From positions 704,082-768,081 of the forward strand of contig NW_006920422.1 in NCBI RefSeq assembly GCF_000344685.1: a stretch of DNA of 64,000 bases, written 5' to 3'. The position numbers were made by a program, and so were the translations under genes. Of the stretch, positions 12,432 through 23,357 are shown piece after piece. The notes beneath the pieces are model-generated. The model saw only the letters and a program-made list of their open reading frames with translations. It was not told the DNA's origin and ran no database searches. Source of the DNA: Gloeophyllum trabeum ATCC 11539 (Eukaryota > Basidiomycota > Agaricomycetes > Gloeophyllales > Gloeophyllaceae). How positions within the stretch are numbered: position 1 is the first letter of the stretch; each line of letters begins with the position of its first letter.

Positions 12432-13989
12432 ATGGACCTCCTGCCTAGTACGTCCTAGCCTACCAACCCCCGCGAATCGAGCTCATAGTTCTATACAAGA
12501 TCCTCTCCTGAAGGCAGGTCGCGATGTGATTCGCGACATATGCATCATCGGCGGCGGCCCAGCAGGCCTCGCCGCGCTCAAGACTATCGTGCAGACGGAA
12601 GAGTACAAAGCCGGGCTGTGGAAGCCCACCCTGTTCGAGCGGCGGGATAACGTAGGCGGGGTATGGTGCGCACTAGTGAATGCCTAGTCTGGACAAGTTC
12701 TGATAGGATTGAACGGTGGTAGGTTACCCGCACCCCCTACGGATGACCCCCCGCTGACGCCTCTGTACGATTCGCTGACGACGAACCTGCCGCATCCCGT
12801 GATGTGCTATGAATGCTACCCGTTTCCGCCCTCGACGCCGCTGTTTCCCCATGCCGCAGTCGTGGAGAAGTATCTCCAAGACTTTGCAGCTCACTTTGAT
12901 CTTACTCCGTGTATTCAGCTGGATACGTCCGTGGACGAGGTGAAGTGGGACAGTTCGAAGTCCAAGTGGATTGTCCGCACATCCACATTTTCCGGTGCCT
13001 CGGAGGAGGCAGACTTTGATTCTATCATCATAGGAAACGGGCATTACTACGAGCCCAGATATCCTGACACGCCCGGCGTAGACTCCTGGCTGAAGGCGGG
13101 GAAGGCCTCTCATTCTGCCTGGTACCGACATCCGCACAACCTCGGCGACGTCGTGCTCGTTGTGGGCGCCGGGCCCAGCGGGCAGGACATCTCCGCCGAA
13201 ACGCGCACCACCGCCAAACTCGTCATCCATTCCGTCCCGGGCGCCGCCAAGTCGGACCTCGCTCCGAACTACAAACGCCGCGGGCGTGTCACCGAGTTCC
13301 GCGACGCGGGGCAAGTCGTCTTCGAGGACGGCACGACAGAGCGCGGGATCGATTACTGCATCCTCGCGACGGGGTACTACATGTCCTTCCCCTTCTTCCG
13401 CGACATGAAAATCGGGCTGCCGCCCCCGCTCCCGCCGCTCCCCGCGCATCTGTACAATTCGCGCGACCACGTATTTCCGCTGGCGCGGCATGTCTGGCCG
13501 ATACAGTCGCAGTTCCCCGTCGCGACGGTCGCGTTCCTGGGGCTGCTGCTGAAGGTGGCGCCGCTCCCGTTGCTCGAGGCGCAGGCGCGCGCGGTCGTGC
13601 GGGTGTATAGGCGCCCCGAGGCGCTGGATGTGACGCGGGAGGCGGTGGGTATCGTCGCGCGGTACGAGGAGCTGAAGTCTGTGTATGGGGATAACCAGGC
13701 AGCGATTGGGGGCGCGTGGCATCGGTTCGTGGGGCTGGAGCAGTTTGAGTACCGGGATGCGTTGAACGAGTTTGCGGGAGAGCCGGAGAACAAGGTGCAG
13801 CCATGGATCGTGGAGATGTACGAGAAGAAGGATGTGTTAAGGAGTGAGTGGAGGGAGCTGGAGAGGATTGGCGAGGCGGAGGAGTGGGTTAGGGGAGTGG
13901 GAGAGGGGGGTCTGGAAGAATGGATAGAATTGATGAGAAAGCTCCTACGGAGGGCAGAAGAGCGACAGGGTGCCTCTTGTAAACTATAG
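12432..13989 (+). CDS. Flavin-containing monooxygenase (FMO-like)
   Basis: This protein is predicted to insert one oxygen atom from O2 into a nucleophilic or ketone substrate using FAD and NADPH. Exons 12432-12447, 12518-12665 and 12723-13989 join to 477 codons (476 aa). The FAD-binding fold starts near residue 12 with IIGGGPAGLAAL. The linker SHSAWYRHP sits where FMOs keep their signature histidine region. A second dinucleotide fold VVGAGPSGQDIS near residue 185 binds NADPH. ILATGYY matches the late ATG motif of FMOs. The first exon encodes only five codons plus one base. The gene converges on the methyltransferase at 14137-15507 (147 bases between stop codons) and sits near a Zn2Cys6 regulator, which suggests specialised metabolism. 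Substrate is unknown. Confidence 0.88.
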
Positions 13990-14136
13990 AATTTTCTTCC
14001 AGTGAGTCTGTTGACATTCAAGTGGGTATATACTGATCTTACCAAGTCAGTCTTCTTACATAGAACGGAACGGACTTACCATGCATCAGTAATGTTGAAA
14101 TCTCGCCCATGTGGTGCCGTAACCGATTACGAACCA

Positions 14137-15507
14137 CTATTTATTCTGTTTCATGAAAGCTGATACTAAATGCCAAGTCGTATAGAGCCGCACTGTCGGC
14201 CCCTCTATTTCCTTCTCCACGTCGCTAATCCATCTCTCGACTGTCTGCGGGTCGTATCCTTGAGCAAGAAAGCTGGGCTTGCACGCATGCACGAACTGCT
14301 GCGAAGACAAGGATCCAGTGAGGTAAATCAACTAGTCCACCGCAACGAGAAAACAGATGCTTACGACGGAATTAGCTTTCATGATCTGCCCAATCTCCTC
14401 CCCGTCCTCAACCTCCTCGCCGCTCCAGTTCACGGGCGCGAAGTACTGCCTATGCACGACACTGTCCAAGTCGATTCTGCTATCGCGCTTCAGGCTGGCG
14501 ACGCGGTCTTCCATCGAGTAGTAGCCATCCGGACAGGTTAGCTTCGCCCACTCTTGCATCCACCGGGCGAACCAGGACCGGCCGGTGTTGTCCTCCCCCT
14601 CGACTGCTGCTGCCAGCGGACGTTTTTGGGCGTCGTACAGGCGGAGGTCGCCATCGGCGTACAGGAGAAGGGCGCCTGTGCGGTATGAAGTTGTGCCTTT
14701 ACTAGCGACACTATGCGCTTACCGGGTTTCAGACAGCCTACTATTATGCGAAGACCGGCTACTGGGTCGAGCAGCTGGTGAAATGCCACTTCAGTGATCA
14801 GTGGTCAGCAAAGATTTGCTTCAAGTGCGCTCACATGGCCTATGACGCTTCGACTGTGGACCATATCGGAAGACCCTTGGAATTCCGATAAGCCCTTCGT
14901 GAGGTCCCCGATCATAAATCTGTCGGGTCGCAGATGTTGCAGTAAGGTTCAATTTCACTCGCTCACCGGAGTGCGATGAAATCCTACCTGCAATTCTTGG
15001 GCGGCTCGCTGGTTGACCGTCCTTTGCCTCAGCGCAACCGCGTGCTGAGTCTCATGAACACTTACACGGCCGCATTCCGTACCAGGTCGACGCCTATCAC
15101 CTCCGCGTGAGGGATGGCCTGCGCTATGTCGATTGTCCAGCTGCCAGAACCTGATCCGACGTCGAGGATCCTGGGTCTATGGCCGTGGTCTGCTTTCGTA
15201 ACCTGTTCAACCGTTCCGGACAGCTCAGGTGGGTATAGGCCTCCAACTAAGAGTTTCCACATTCTGTGCTGGAGGGCGAGACGCTGTAACCAATTGCACT
15301 GACATCAGCACCTATTCACCGGTGGCGAACCTGGTCAGATCTACCTCCATCTCTGTCGCGTCTGCAGGTAACTTGTACACCTGTGCCGATGAGTTTGAGA
15401 GGGGTATTGCTGTCGACGAGACAAACATGCCTTACATCGCTGAGGTTATTTCTTCCTCTGCCCTGGACGAGGGTCAGACCTTGTCCTGCATCCTGCTCTT
15501 CCGCCAT
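14137..15507 (-). CDS. Class I SAM-dependent methyltransferase
   Basis: This is predicted to transfer a methyl group from S-adenosylmethionine to an unidentified small molecule. The ATG is at 15507. Exon 1 is 15436-15507, exon 2 is 15345-15380 (12 codons, KLPADATEME) and exon 3 is 15083-15283. Exon 3 begins RLALQHRMWKLLVGGLYPPE and carries motif I, ILDVGSGSGSW, and the acidic end of strand 2, EVIGVDL. Later exons give FMIGDLTKGLSEF, DMVHSRSVIGH, a KPGGALLLY-type motif across an intron, and a final exon at 14137-14298. The join between exon 3 and the exon around 14870-15040 is uncertain, because no clean acceptor was found. This methyltransferase type is common in Agaricomycetes, often near biosynthetic genes. 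It is transcribed divergently from the regulator at 16092. Confidence 0.82.
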
Positions 15508-16091
15508 AGCTTCCCGAGATCGAGTGGGTGACGGGCCTACGTACCTCCGCGACTTTTTAAAACTACACGGGAATTGGAAGAAGCTGTGACCCGTGGTTCG
15601 ACCATGCAGGGCGCCAGCCAGTCGCTGTCCTTCTTTTGAGATAGTGCTCGATACCATGTGTCCCCGCTGTATACCGTTGTGTAGTCTTGTGTAGTCAAGT
15701 CTAAACACAATCGTTCGGCATCCCGGCTGTGCATACCAGTCTGTTCCTGGCGCTTACTGTAGATGTCCGTTCCCACCCAATTATGAGGATGTGGATTTGG
15801 AGGAAATACTGTACCAGGTCGTGTCTGCTATCTGATTGTACTGATTGATAGGTAGCATTAGTCTGCTTCGATATTCACTAATAGACTGAGACGCCTTGGC
15901 TGAAGGTCTATAATCTGCCGTACCTCTCGAACCAACTGCGAGTGTGCGCGGATCAAAGTTCGCCCGCGGAGAGCCTCGGATATATGGACGCATAGGAGTC
16001 GGACTTGAAGCTGTGCACGCCACCGTCGCCTACTTGATCGTGTGTATAGGGAGATCTCAGGCACACTGCGAAAAGCAGCCAGTGACGAACG
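15508..16091. promoter_or_regulatory. Divergent promoter, methyltransferase / Zn2Cys6 regulator
   Basis: These 584 bases separate the start codons of two genes transcribed away from each other. Open frames here are short and overlapping and I consider them non-coding. A regulator beside its likely target fits a pathway-specific arrangement, but I could not identify a clear CGG-half-site palindrome. Confidence 0.4.
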
Positions 16092-19000
16092 ATGCGTTCA
16101 AGAAAAAGTGAACCAACGACGCCTGAAGCGGGTGGAACAAGCAAGAAGACCAATCGACAACGTATATATGATGCCAAGAGAGCAAGGGGAGAGATTTCAT
16201 GCGCTGAATGCCGCAGGTCTGTCCGGCCTGTCCCAGACTCATGCCAATGTTCCCAAGTGACAGTCCTGCCGTAGGTTGAAGTTGAAATGCGACAAGAAGA
16301 TTCCATGTAACACATGCGTCAAGCGAGGATGTGCAAATATCTGCCCTAACGGTTCGTATTTTACACTACTACTATACTAGAGACAGGCTCGGATTGATGG
16401 CCTTCCGCGTCCAGGCAAGTTGTCCACCGGGCAGGGTACCAGGTGAGCCATTGACTAGGTCGAAGTGCACATTTCTGATCTTGATGTCTCTCGGTAGACT
16501 AATCTTAGCAGACACCGACGCTTTACACAGAAAAATCACTCAGTTGAGCGAACGCGTCAGACAACTAGAGGATGCTCTTGGGATCATGCAAGCTGCTGTA
16601 TCCCAGGAGAGACACCCCCTCCTGCGAGATGAGTTGCTCAAGGTGAAATTCTGGCCTGAAGTTACTCAGGATGATGAAGCACAACCTCAAGCTGAATCTC
16701 CTGGAGTGGCAGACACCGCGCTGGAGCTTGGCACCCTGAGCATTGGTGAGAACGGAGATGCTAAATATTTTGGTCGTTCCGCTGGGGCCGAGGTACGTAA
16801 GAAACCTTCAGCCGGTCTTGTATCATGAAAAACTGACTCCTTTGTAGTCTTTACTGCATGTGAGTCCATCATCCACGCAAGGCTGTAGTCTAACGGGACG
16901 TGCACATGTAGTCCCATGATCCTGCAGATGAGCTCACCCTCCCACCGGAGCTGGGTGATTTTCCGGCACTGGTCGCTACTTTCGACGCGTGGAATTCAGA
17001 CGCACGCCAGGTATTGCAGGCTCTGGAGGCCTCGCTGCCCCCCATCACTCGAGCATGGTCTCTATGCGAGGCTTACTATGAATACTCCGCCTTCTTCCGC
17101 CCCGTGAAGCGGGACGAATTCGTGGATCACTTCATGACACCACTCTACGCAGCACTTCGAGAGAACGCGGAACCGGGATCAATTGCAGAGCGCATGCCTC
17201 ACAAGCTCGCCGTTGTGTATCTCTTATTTGCTATGGGTGCTCTCATGGACCTGACCCAACCGCCATACAATAAGGAAGCTTGGCGATATGCAGTGCTGGG
17301 TAAGAATGCCTTACTCATGAAAAGCGTTAAGGAATCTCCCGCCATCGAAACAGTCCAAGCAATGGCTTTGTTAGCGCACTTCTTCAGCCAGTCTGGAAGG
17401 CGGAATACGGTGGAGTATTCTTGGGCAATAATCTCGAATTGCCTGAGGCTTGCCCAAAGCGTATGTATTCCTAGCCGCTCCTTACAAGTACTTCGTTCAT
17501 GGTTCTTATCAATTAGATTGGATTACGTGAGATATACACCTCCTTTTGACCGCTTCTTATTGACAGCGTAGTCGTAGATCGCGATTGCGCAAGATGGGGA
17601 CTGGAGGAGAAACATATACAAAGACGCCGGTATGTTTTCTGGGAGGTATACAAATGCGGGGTACACCTGGTAAGATGGGGTCTAGACACCAGTCTATGTT
17701 CTTACCTATATTGCTCAGAGTCTCCAAGTTGGGCGCCCGCCAACGATAGCAGCGGCGTTTATCGATTGCGAGTATCCCACAGATGACGAACAAACTACGG
17801 ATAGTCAAGGGAAAGTCGAGCCAGGCTGTTCGCACCTTGTTTTTACGATGTTTCGTGTCGTTGCTGACTAATATATATGTCTTCACAGTTTGGCAATGGC
17901 AGTATTCCGTCGTGAAAGACTATATGGCACCCATCCTGGAAGACGCCATTGCGGTGAAACCCTCCAGCTACGAATTCGTCCTGGAGTTTGATCGCAAAAT
18001 TCGGCAAATGACCGTACCCGAGAGTGTCAGTTTTGTTCCATCTTCAGAACAGGATGGTTACGAGAGGCCTGCCATATGGTTCAAAGTCTGCCGCGTTATG
18101 CAGTGCAGATTGTCCCGTTGAGTGTCTTGGCTAGTACTCATGCTTATGTGTGGTGTTAATTTCCGCTTTCACTCAGCCCTGCTCTTCGTTCATCGTCCCT
18201 TCTTCGCTAAGGTACAATCATATCCGTATTCCTGTGTGTGTCATGCTTAACCGGATTAGGCTCTGATGGATTATGGCAATGATCCTATGCGTAGCCCATA
18301 CGCCCCGTCTTACCTTGCCTCATACCGCTGTGCTGTCCTCCTCATAAAATCTCATGTTCAATACTTCCAACGCTGCCCGGACTTATTCTTGAGACTCGGA
18401 GGCTTCTGGACATACGTCTTCACTGCCGCGGTACGCACGCGTCTACTCTCACTTGTCGCGGCTCCATGCATCGTACTCATAACCCAACCACAGGTCGTAC
18501 TCGGTCTGATTGTTACTAGGTCTCCGGGTTCCACTACAGCAACGAACGCCCTGGCATTGCTGGATCTGGCGCTCGACCTCTTTGAGAAGGGCGCTGTGGT
18601 GAATGCTCGCGCCCAGCGGGCAATAGTGCGCTCTCCCATTCGTCTTCCGTGGCAAAGCCTTTCTGACGTTTCTCTAGACATNNNNNNNNNNNNNNNNNNN
18701 NNNNNNNNNNNNNNNNNNNNNNNNNNNNNNNNNNNNNNNNNNNNNNNNNNNNNNNNNNNNNNNNNNNNNNNNNNNNNNNNNNNNNNNNNNNNNNNNNNNN
18801 NNNNNNNNNNNNNNNNNNNNNNNNNNNNNNNNNNNNNNNNNNNNNNNNNNNNNNNNNNNNNNNNNNNNNNNNNNNNNNNNNNNNNNNNNNNNNNNNNNNN
18901 NNNNNNNNNNNNNNNNNNNNNNNNNNNNNNNNNNNNNNNNNNNNNNNNNNNNNNNNNNNNNNNNNNNNNNNNNNNNNNNNNNNNNNNNNNNNNNNNNNNN

Positions 19001-20689
19001 NNNNNNNNNNNNNNNNNNNNNNNNNNNNNNNNNNNNNNNNNNNNCCACAGATGACGAACAAACTACGGATAGTCAAGGGAAAGTCGAGCCAGGCTGTTCG
19101 CACCTTGTTTTTACGATGTTTCGTGTCGTTGCTGACTAATATATATGTCTTCACAGTTTGGCAATGGCAGTATTCCGTCGTGAAAGACTATATGGCACCC
19201 ATCCTGGAAGACGCCATTGCGGTGAAACCCTCCAGCTACGAATTCGTCCTGGAGTTTGATCGCAAAATTCGGCAAATGACCGTACCCGAGAGTGTCAGTT
19301 TTGTTCCATCTTCAGAACAGGATGGTTACGAGAGGCCTGCCATATGGTTCAAAGTCTGCCGCGTTATGCAGTGCAGATTGTCCCGTTGAGTGTCTTGGCT
19401 AGTACTCATGCTTATGTGTGGTGTTAATTTCCGCTTTCACTCAGCCCTGCTCTTCGTTCATCGTCCCTTCTTCGCTAAGGTACAATCATATCCGTATTCC
19501 TGTGTGTGTCATGCTTAACCGGATTAGGCTCTGATGGATTATGGCAATGATCCTATGCGTAGCCCATACGCCCCGTCTTACCTTGCCTCATACCGCTGTG
19601 CTGTCCTCCTCATAAAATCTCATGTTCAATACTTCCAACGCTGCCCGGACTTATTCTTGAGACTCGGAGGCTTCTGGACATACGTCTTCACTGCCGCGGT
19701 ACGCACGCGTCTACTCTCACTTGTCGCGGCTCCATGCATCGTACTCATAACCCAACCACAGGTCGTACTCGGTCTGATTGTTACTAGGTCTCCGGGTTCC
19801 ACTACAGCAACGAACGCCCTGGCATTGCTGGATCTGGCGCTCGACCTCTTTGAGAAGGGCGCTGTGGTGAATGCTCGCGCCCAGCGGGCAATAGTGCGCT
19901 CTCCCATTCGTCTTCCGTGGCAAAGCCTTTCTGACGTTTCTCTAGACATTTCTCCGTGCTCTCAAAGGCAAAGCGCATAAAGCCGACTCTGATGCCCGAC
20001 AAGGTACAGATGTGCAAAGGCCCAATAGCCCTCCTGCCAGCGATGGTCCGGATGAGTTGGCACTCTTCGGCGGACAAACAAAGCTCCTGAATACCAAGGT
20101 CCTCACAAAGTACTGGGCTCAAGGGGTCCGCTTGAAGAGCTCGTCGAACGGTCGACCCATATCTGACGGACGGTCTGAACGATTATCCGATGGTCACACC
20201 ACTTCGGAAGGGGACACTGGGATCACTTCTCAGCTAGATGCGTACGGCCAGACTGCACACGCTCTGTATTACGGCCAGAGTTATCTGGATGCCCCAAGGC
20301 CTGGCGAAGACCCGGTGTCTGCAATGAACGACAGTCTTGCCTTCTGGAATGGTCAAGCATTCCAGGCGCAGTTCCTTGAATTCCCTCAAGACATGTCTTT
20401 TCTGGATAGCTGCTCGTCCCCTATGGACGGCGTGCAGCAACCTGACCATGTGGCCAGTTCCGACCTGGCGGCAACTGTGTATTCACAGATGCAGGGCAAT
20501 GGCACTCCGACACCATCTCAGGTCCAAGGCGATACAGTCAACGGGGAACAAGCTGGAAGTCTAGCAGTTCATGCCTTATTGGGGCAGATCCCGCCGCAAG
20601 CGGAACGTGTAGACATGGACATGGATGAACAGTGGATAGATATGATGCGAGGTGCAGGACTTCTTGACATGTACGACGTACAGCAGTGA
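16092..20689 (+). CDS. Zn2Cys6 fungal transcription factor (interrupted by a false assembly gap)
   Basis: This is a DNA-binding transcriptional regulator. Exons 1 and 2 (16092-16216, 16275-16351) join to make the binuclear zinc cluster: CAEC, then KLKC, KKIPC, NTC and ANIC, with six cysteines correctly spaced, at residues 37-66. Exons 16415-16442 and 16498-16792 give a linker and a coiled coil (KITQLSERVRQLEDALG). A 12-base microexon (16848-16859) is flanked by canonical splice signals. Exon 16912-17460 and later ones carry the fungal transcription-factor middle-homology region (LQVGRPPTIAAAFIDCEYP, LLFVHRPFFAKALMD, LFLRLGGFWTYVFTAA). The C-terminus is polar and acidic. The stretch 17777-18681 recurs base for base at 19045-19949 around the N run, so one copy must be removed to read the true gene. 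The likely target is the neighbouring methyltransferase/FMO pair. Confidence 0.85.
17777..18681. repeat. Artefactual duplicate, left copy (905 bp)
   Basis: This copy is identical, as far as I can read, to 19045-19949 (offset 1268). It ends exactly at the first N, while its partner begins exactly after the last N. That is the signature of two contigs that overlap but were scaffolded with a gap. Confidence 0.93.
18682..19044. other. Assembly gap (363 N)
   Basis: This is a run of unknown bases inside the transcription factor gene. Because both flanks carry the same 905 bases, the true gap is negative and no sequence need be missing. Open frames spanning the N run are meaningless. Confidence 0.95.
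19045..19949. repeat. Artefactual duplicate, right copy (905 bp)
   Basis: This is the second copy of 17777-18681. The sequence after it (from 19950) continues the transcription factor's coding region, so this contig supplies the true 3' half of the gene. Confidence 0.93.
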
Positions 20690-20925
20690 ACTGGAGGTTC
20701 AACATAATACTCATCTGCCAGTGCGGACGAGACGCATCACTCGCAGACGATTTATGAAGCGGCTCTAGATCTCTCGAAGTCGGGACGAGCACTTATGTTA
20801 TACTCGTACATCTCCTACATGCATGCGCCGACGACCACAAAACCCCGCGTAAATGGAGAAAGCCACGTCGAAGCCCGGATATGCATCCGCCAAGAAGGGC
20901 CAAAAGAGATCATGCTTCCACTTGA

Positions 20926-22876
20926 CTACGGTTTAAATATTCTCAAGAGCCGGGCTTCCGTCACAATTCTAGTCCTGCACAGCGGACATTCGCGCGTAGT
21001 AGACATAACATGATCCGCACAGGACCTGCACATTGCCAAATGTCTGGAGAAATCATAGTCAGTCGAAAGGATACAAAGATAACCGCATGAATACGTACCC
21101 GCAGTCGACAATAGCAATGTTGGCTTCTTCATCTTGACATATCACGCATAGCCCGGTTCGTTCTAGCGTAGCAGCCATGGCCTGCGCCTTGGGCGGCAGC
21201 GGCTTCGGTTGCTCTTTGGCCTTCTCAAAGTCATCCTTCATTTCTGCATCCTCGTCCTTCTTGGGTTCGCTCTCCGCTGGCGTCTCCTGAGAGGGGCGCG
21301 CCTCGCGGTCGCGCTCTTCCCTTTCGCGTTTTTCCCTTTCGCGTTTCTCCCTCTCTTCTCCCTCTCTCTGCTCCTTGGCTCTCAGCTCTTCCCTCATGGC
21401 GCTCTGACGCGCTTGGTATTCCTCTTCTTCGCGCCGCTCTTCTTCTCGCTTGCGTTCACGTTCGCGCTTCTCGTCTTCTATTAGTGTCATGACCTGTAGC
21501 AAACCATAGCCAGACCCATCAGCATAATCACAGACCCACGACAACACGATTTAGCACGAGTGATACCCACCTTCGAGACAAGCTCCGCCTTCTCCAGCAC
21601 CTGCCTCGCAGGCACATGGTTGTGGAACAACACGTCCTTCAACACATGCACGCTCATCTTCGAGATATCATCCTCGGTCATATTTAGCAATTCGTCTAGA
21701 CTAGGTATCCGCTCCCGTTCGGGTGCAGTGGTAGATGCAGGCCTCGGTGGAGGCTGAGCGGACTGTGTACGAGGGATGTGTGGCTGGGAGGCCGTCGCAG
21801 GGGTCTGAGCGTAGGGGTAGTTAGGTGCAGGCTGGGGCGGTGGACCGTACGGGTATGGTGGGTATCCATAGCCATAAGGGTTTGGCGGTGGCGGGTATGC
21901 GTATGGGTACGGGCCCGGCTGTGGGTATGCGTATTGACCGTATGGATACTGTGGGTGGTACTGTGGCTGAGACCGCCGTTGTTGTTGTTGTTGTTGTGGC
22001 TGTTGCTGCGGCCGTGCGCGTTGCTGCTGCTGTCTCTGATAATTCGGGTCTAAGTCTGGCCTGGGGAACTCAGGGTGGGACTGCGTGCGGGCGCGCTGTG
22101 GTTGGGTTCGTGACGATGGCGCTGGTCGAGGTTGAGACTGGGAGGAATCACCGAAGGTTCGGTTGAAGAAGTTACGGGCGGCGTTGGCGGCGGACGTCCC
22201 CGATGAGGATGAAGCCTTTGGATTAGGGACGGAGTACTTGCGATAGTAGTGTTCACTCTCTGGAGGAAGACACCCATTTGCACCCTGGTGTGGCGGATGT
22301 CAGCGCGCGCTAAGCGGGTACACAATAATGAGTATACGCTTACTCGGGCATTCACGATGACATCGATCAGGTCGTCCTTCTCGACTGCGCCTTTCGCCTT
22401 CAGGTTATAAGCATCAATATACTTCTTTAACTTGCCCATTGGAAGCGAGCGAAGCTTAGACTTCCCGGATGCAGTGACTGACGGATTAACAGCGTGAATA
22501 TGTGATAGTCTGGCTGTGTCAAGGAACAGACGCACTCTGTAGAAGTTCTATACAGTATGCACAGACTGGCATCGTGTCATATCCCGTGTTAGCGCCACCT
22601 GCACTTCGAGGCATGAGGGCCTGGTAGTCCGAGCACGAATGACAGTACATATAGCCTGCGCGTCATTACAGTATTTCGAGCGGTAGAGTTCGTGATCGGC
22701 GACGTGGTTAGTGCACTTGGTACACTGAAGATCATTCAAGGACACTCACCACAGTGATTACACTTCCTCGACCTCGTGAATAGACCGAACTCCTTGCCAC
22801 ACTTCCTGCAATGAGACGAGTCCCCTTCGTTCGAATCCGGCGGCGGTCCGCTTAGAAGAGGCATGCCTTCCGCCAT
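20926..22876 (-). CDS. FYVE-SAP-SAP-RING E3 ubiquitin ligase (CARP/RFFL/RNF34-like)
   Basis: This is predicted to be an endosome- or membrane-associated ubiquitin ligase. The ATG is at 22876. Exon 1 gives a FYVE-type zinc finger: CRKC at about residue 23, then RKCNHCG. The next exon supplies YCHSC and VCAYCIE, for eight cysteines in all. A first SAP-like helix pair follows (KLRSLPMGKLKKYIDAYNLK, about 22380-22460). A long Gln/Pro/Tyr-rich linker covers 21720-22230. A second SAP-like segment (DISKMSVHVLKDVLFHNHVP) lies near 21600-21680. A very charged Glu/Arg coiled region sits at 21270-21490. The C-terminal RING is split by an intron: CVICQDEEANIAIVDCG joins HLAMCRSC, then CPLC, ending in RLLRIFKP. 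Domain order matches the animal CARP proteins RFFL and RNF34. Intron borders in the linker are approximate. Confidence 0.8.
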
Positions 22877-23357
22877 CTTTCGCTACTAGAACTGACAGTA
22901 TTTCAGCCTCGGCAGCACGGAATAGTACAAGCTAGAGATGTGTATTGAAGCAATATAATGTTGTTGTATATTGTACGCGCCCGCAGGTGGCGGCTCCGAG
23001 TCCTACGGTAATTGTGGCTGTTGCTTTGTCATCGATCTGGAGAAGCATCTAGAATCGGACGAGATGAGATCTCGGTCATCGGCCCACGATCCGGCAGAGG
23101 CCCGGACCATATTCTCACGCCTTATTGCTATTATGCTTCGCGTAACGCAACGCGTCACGGCCATCAATTAATTAACGCGTCCGACGCGTTGTGTGCGCTT
23201 GTTTACTCTTCAGTGGCCCCCTCATCCGCCCAGTCCAGAGTCTGCGGCGCTCTGTCCCTCCACCTTCATCTCTACCGTGGCGCTAAACTCGACTTGCGCG
23301 AAGGAAATCACTCTATTCAACTCGTGATTGCTTACAGCGCAGTACTTGGCGGTGTTT
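22877..23357. promoter_or_regulatory. Divergent promoter with three MCB (ACGCGT) boxes
   Basis: These 481 bases lie between the start codons of the FYVE-RING gene (minus) and the PHD-chromo gene (plus). ACGCGT occurs at 23150, 23175 and 23184. In yeasts this MluI cell-cycle box binds MBF (Mbp1-Swi6) and drives G1/S expression. The clustering is seen directly; the function in this fungus is inferred. Confidence 0.45.

Noticed and set aside
12724..13722. 332-codon minus-strand open frame opposite the FMO
   Set aside because: It is a shadow frame; the plus strand carries both dinucleotide-binding motifs in frame.
17777..19949. Tandem paralogous genes or a segmental duplication
   Set aside because: The copies are identical including introns and abut the N run exactly; an assembly overlap explains this better.
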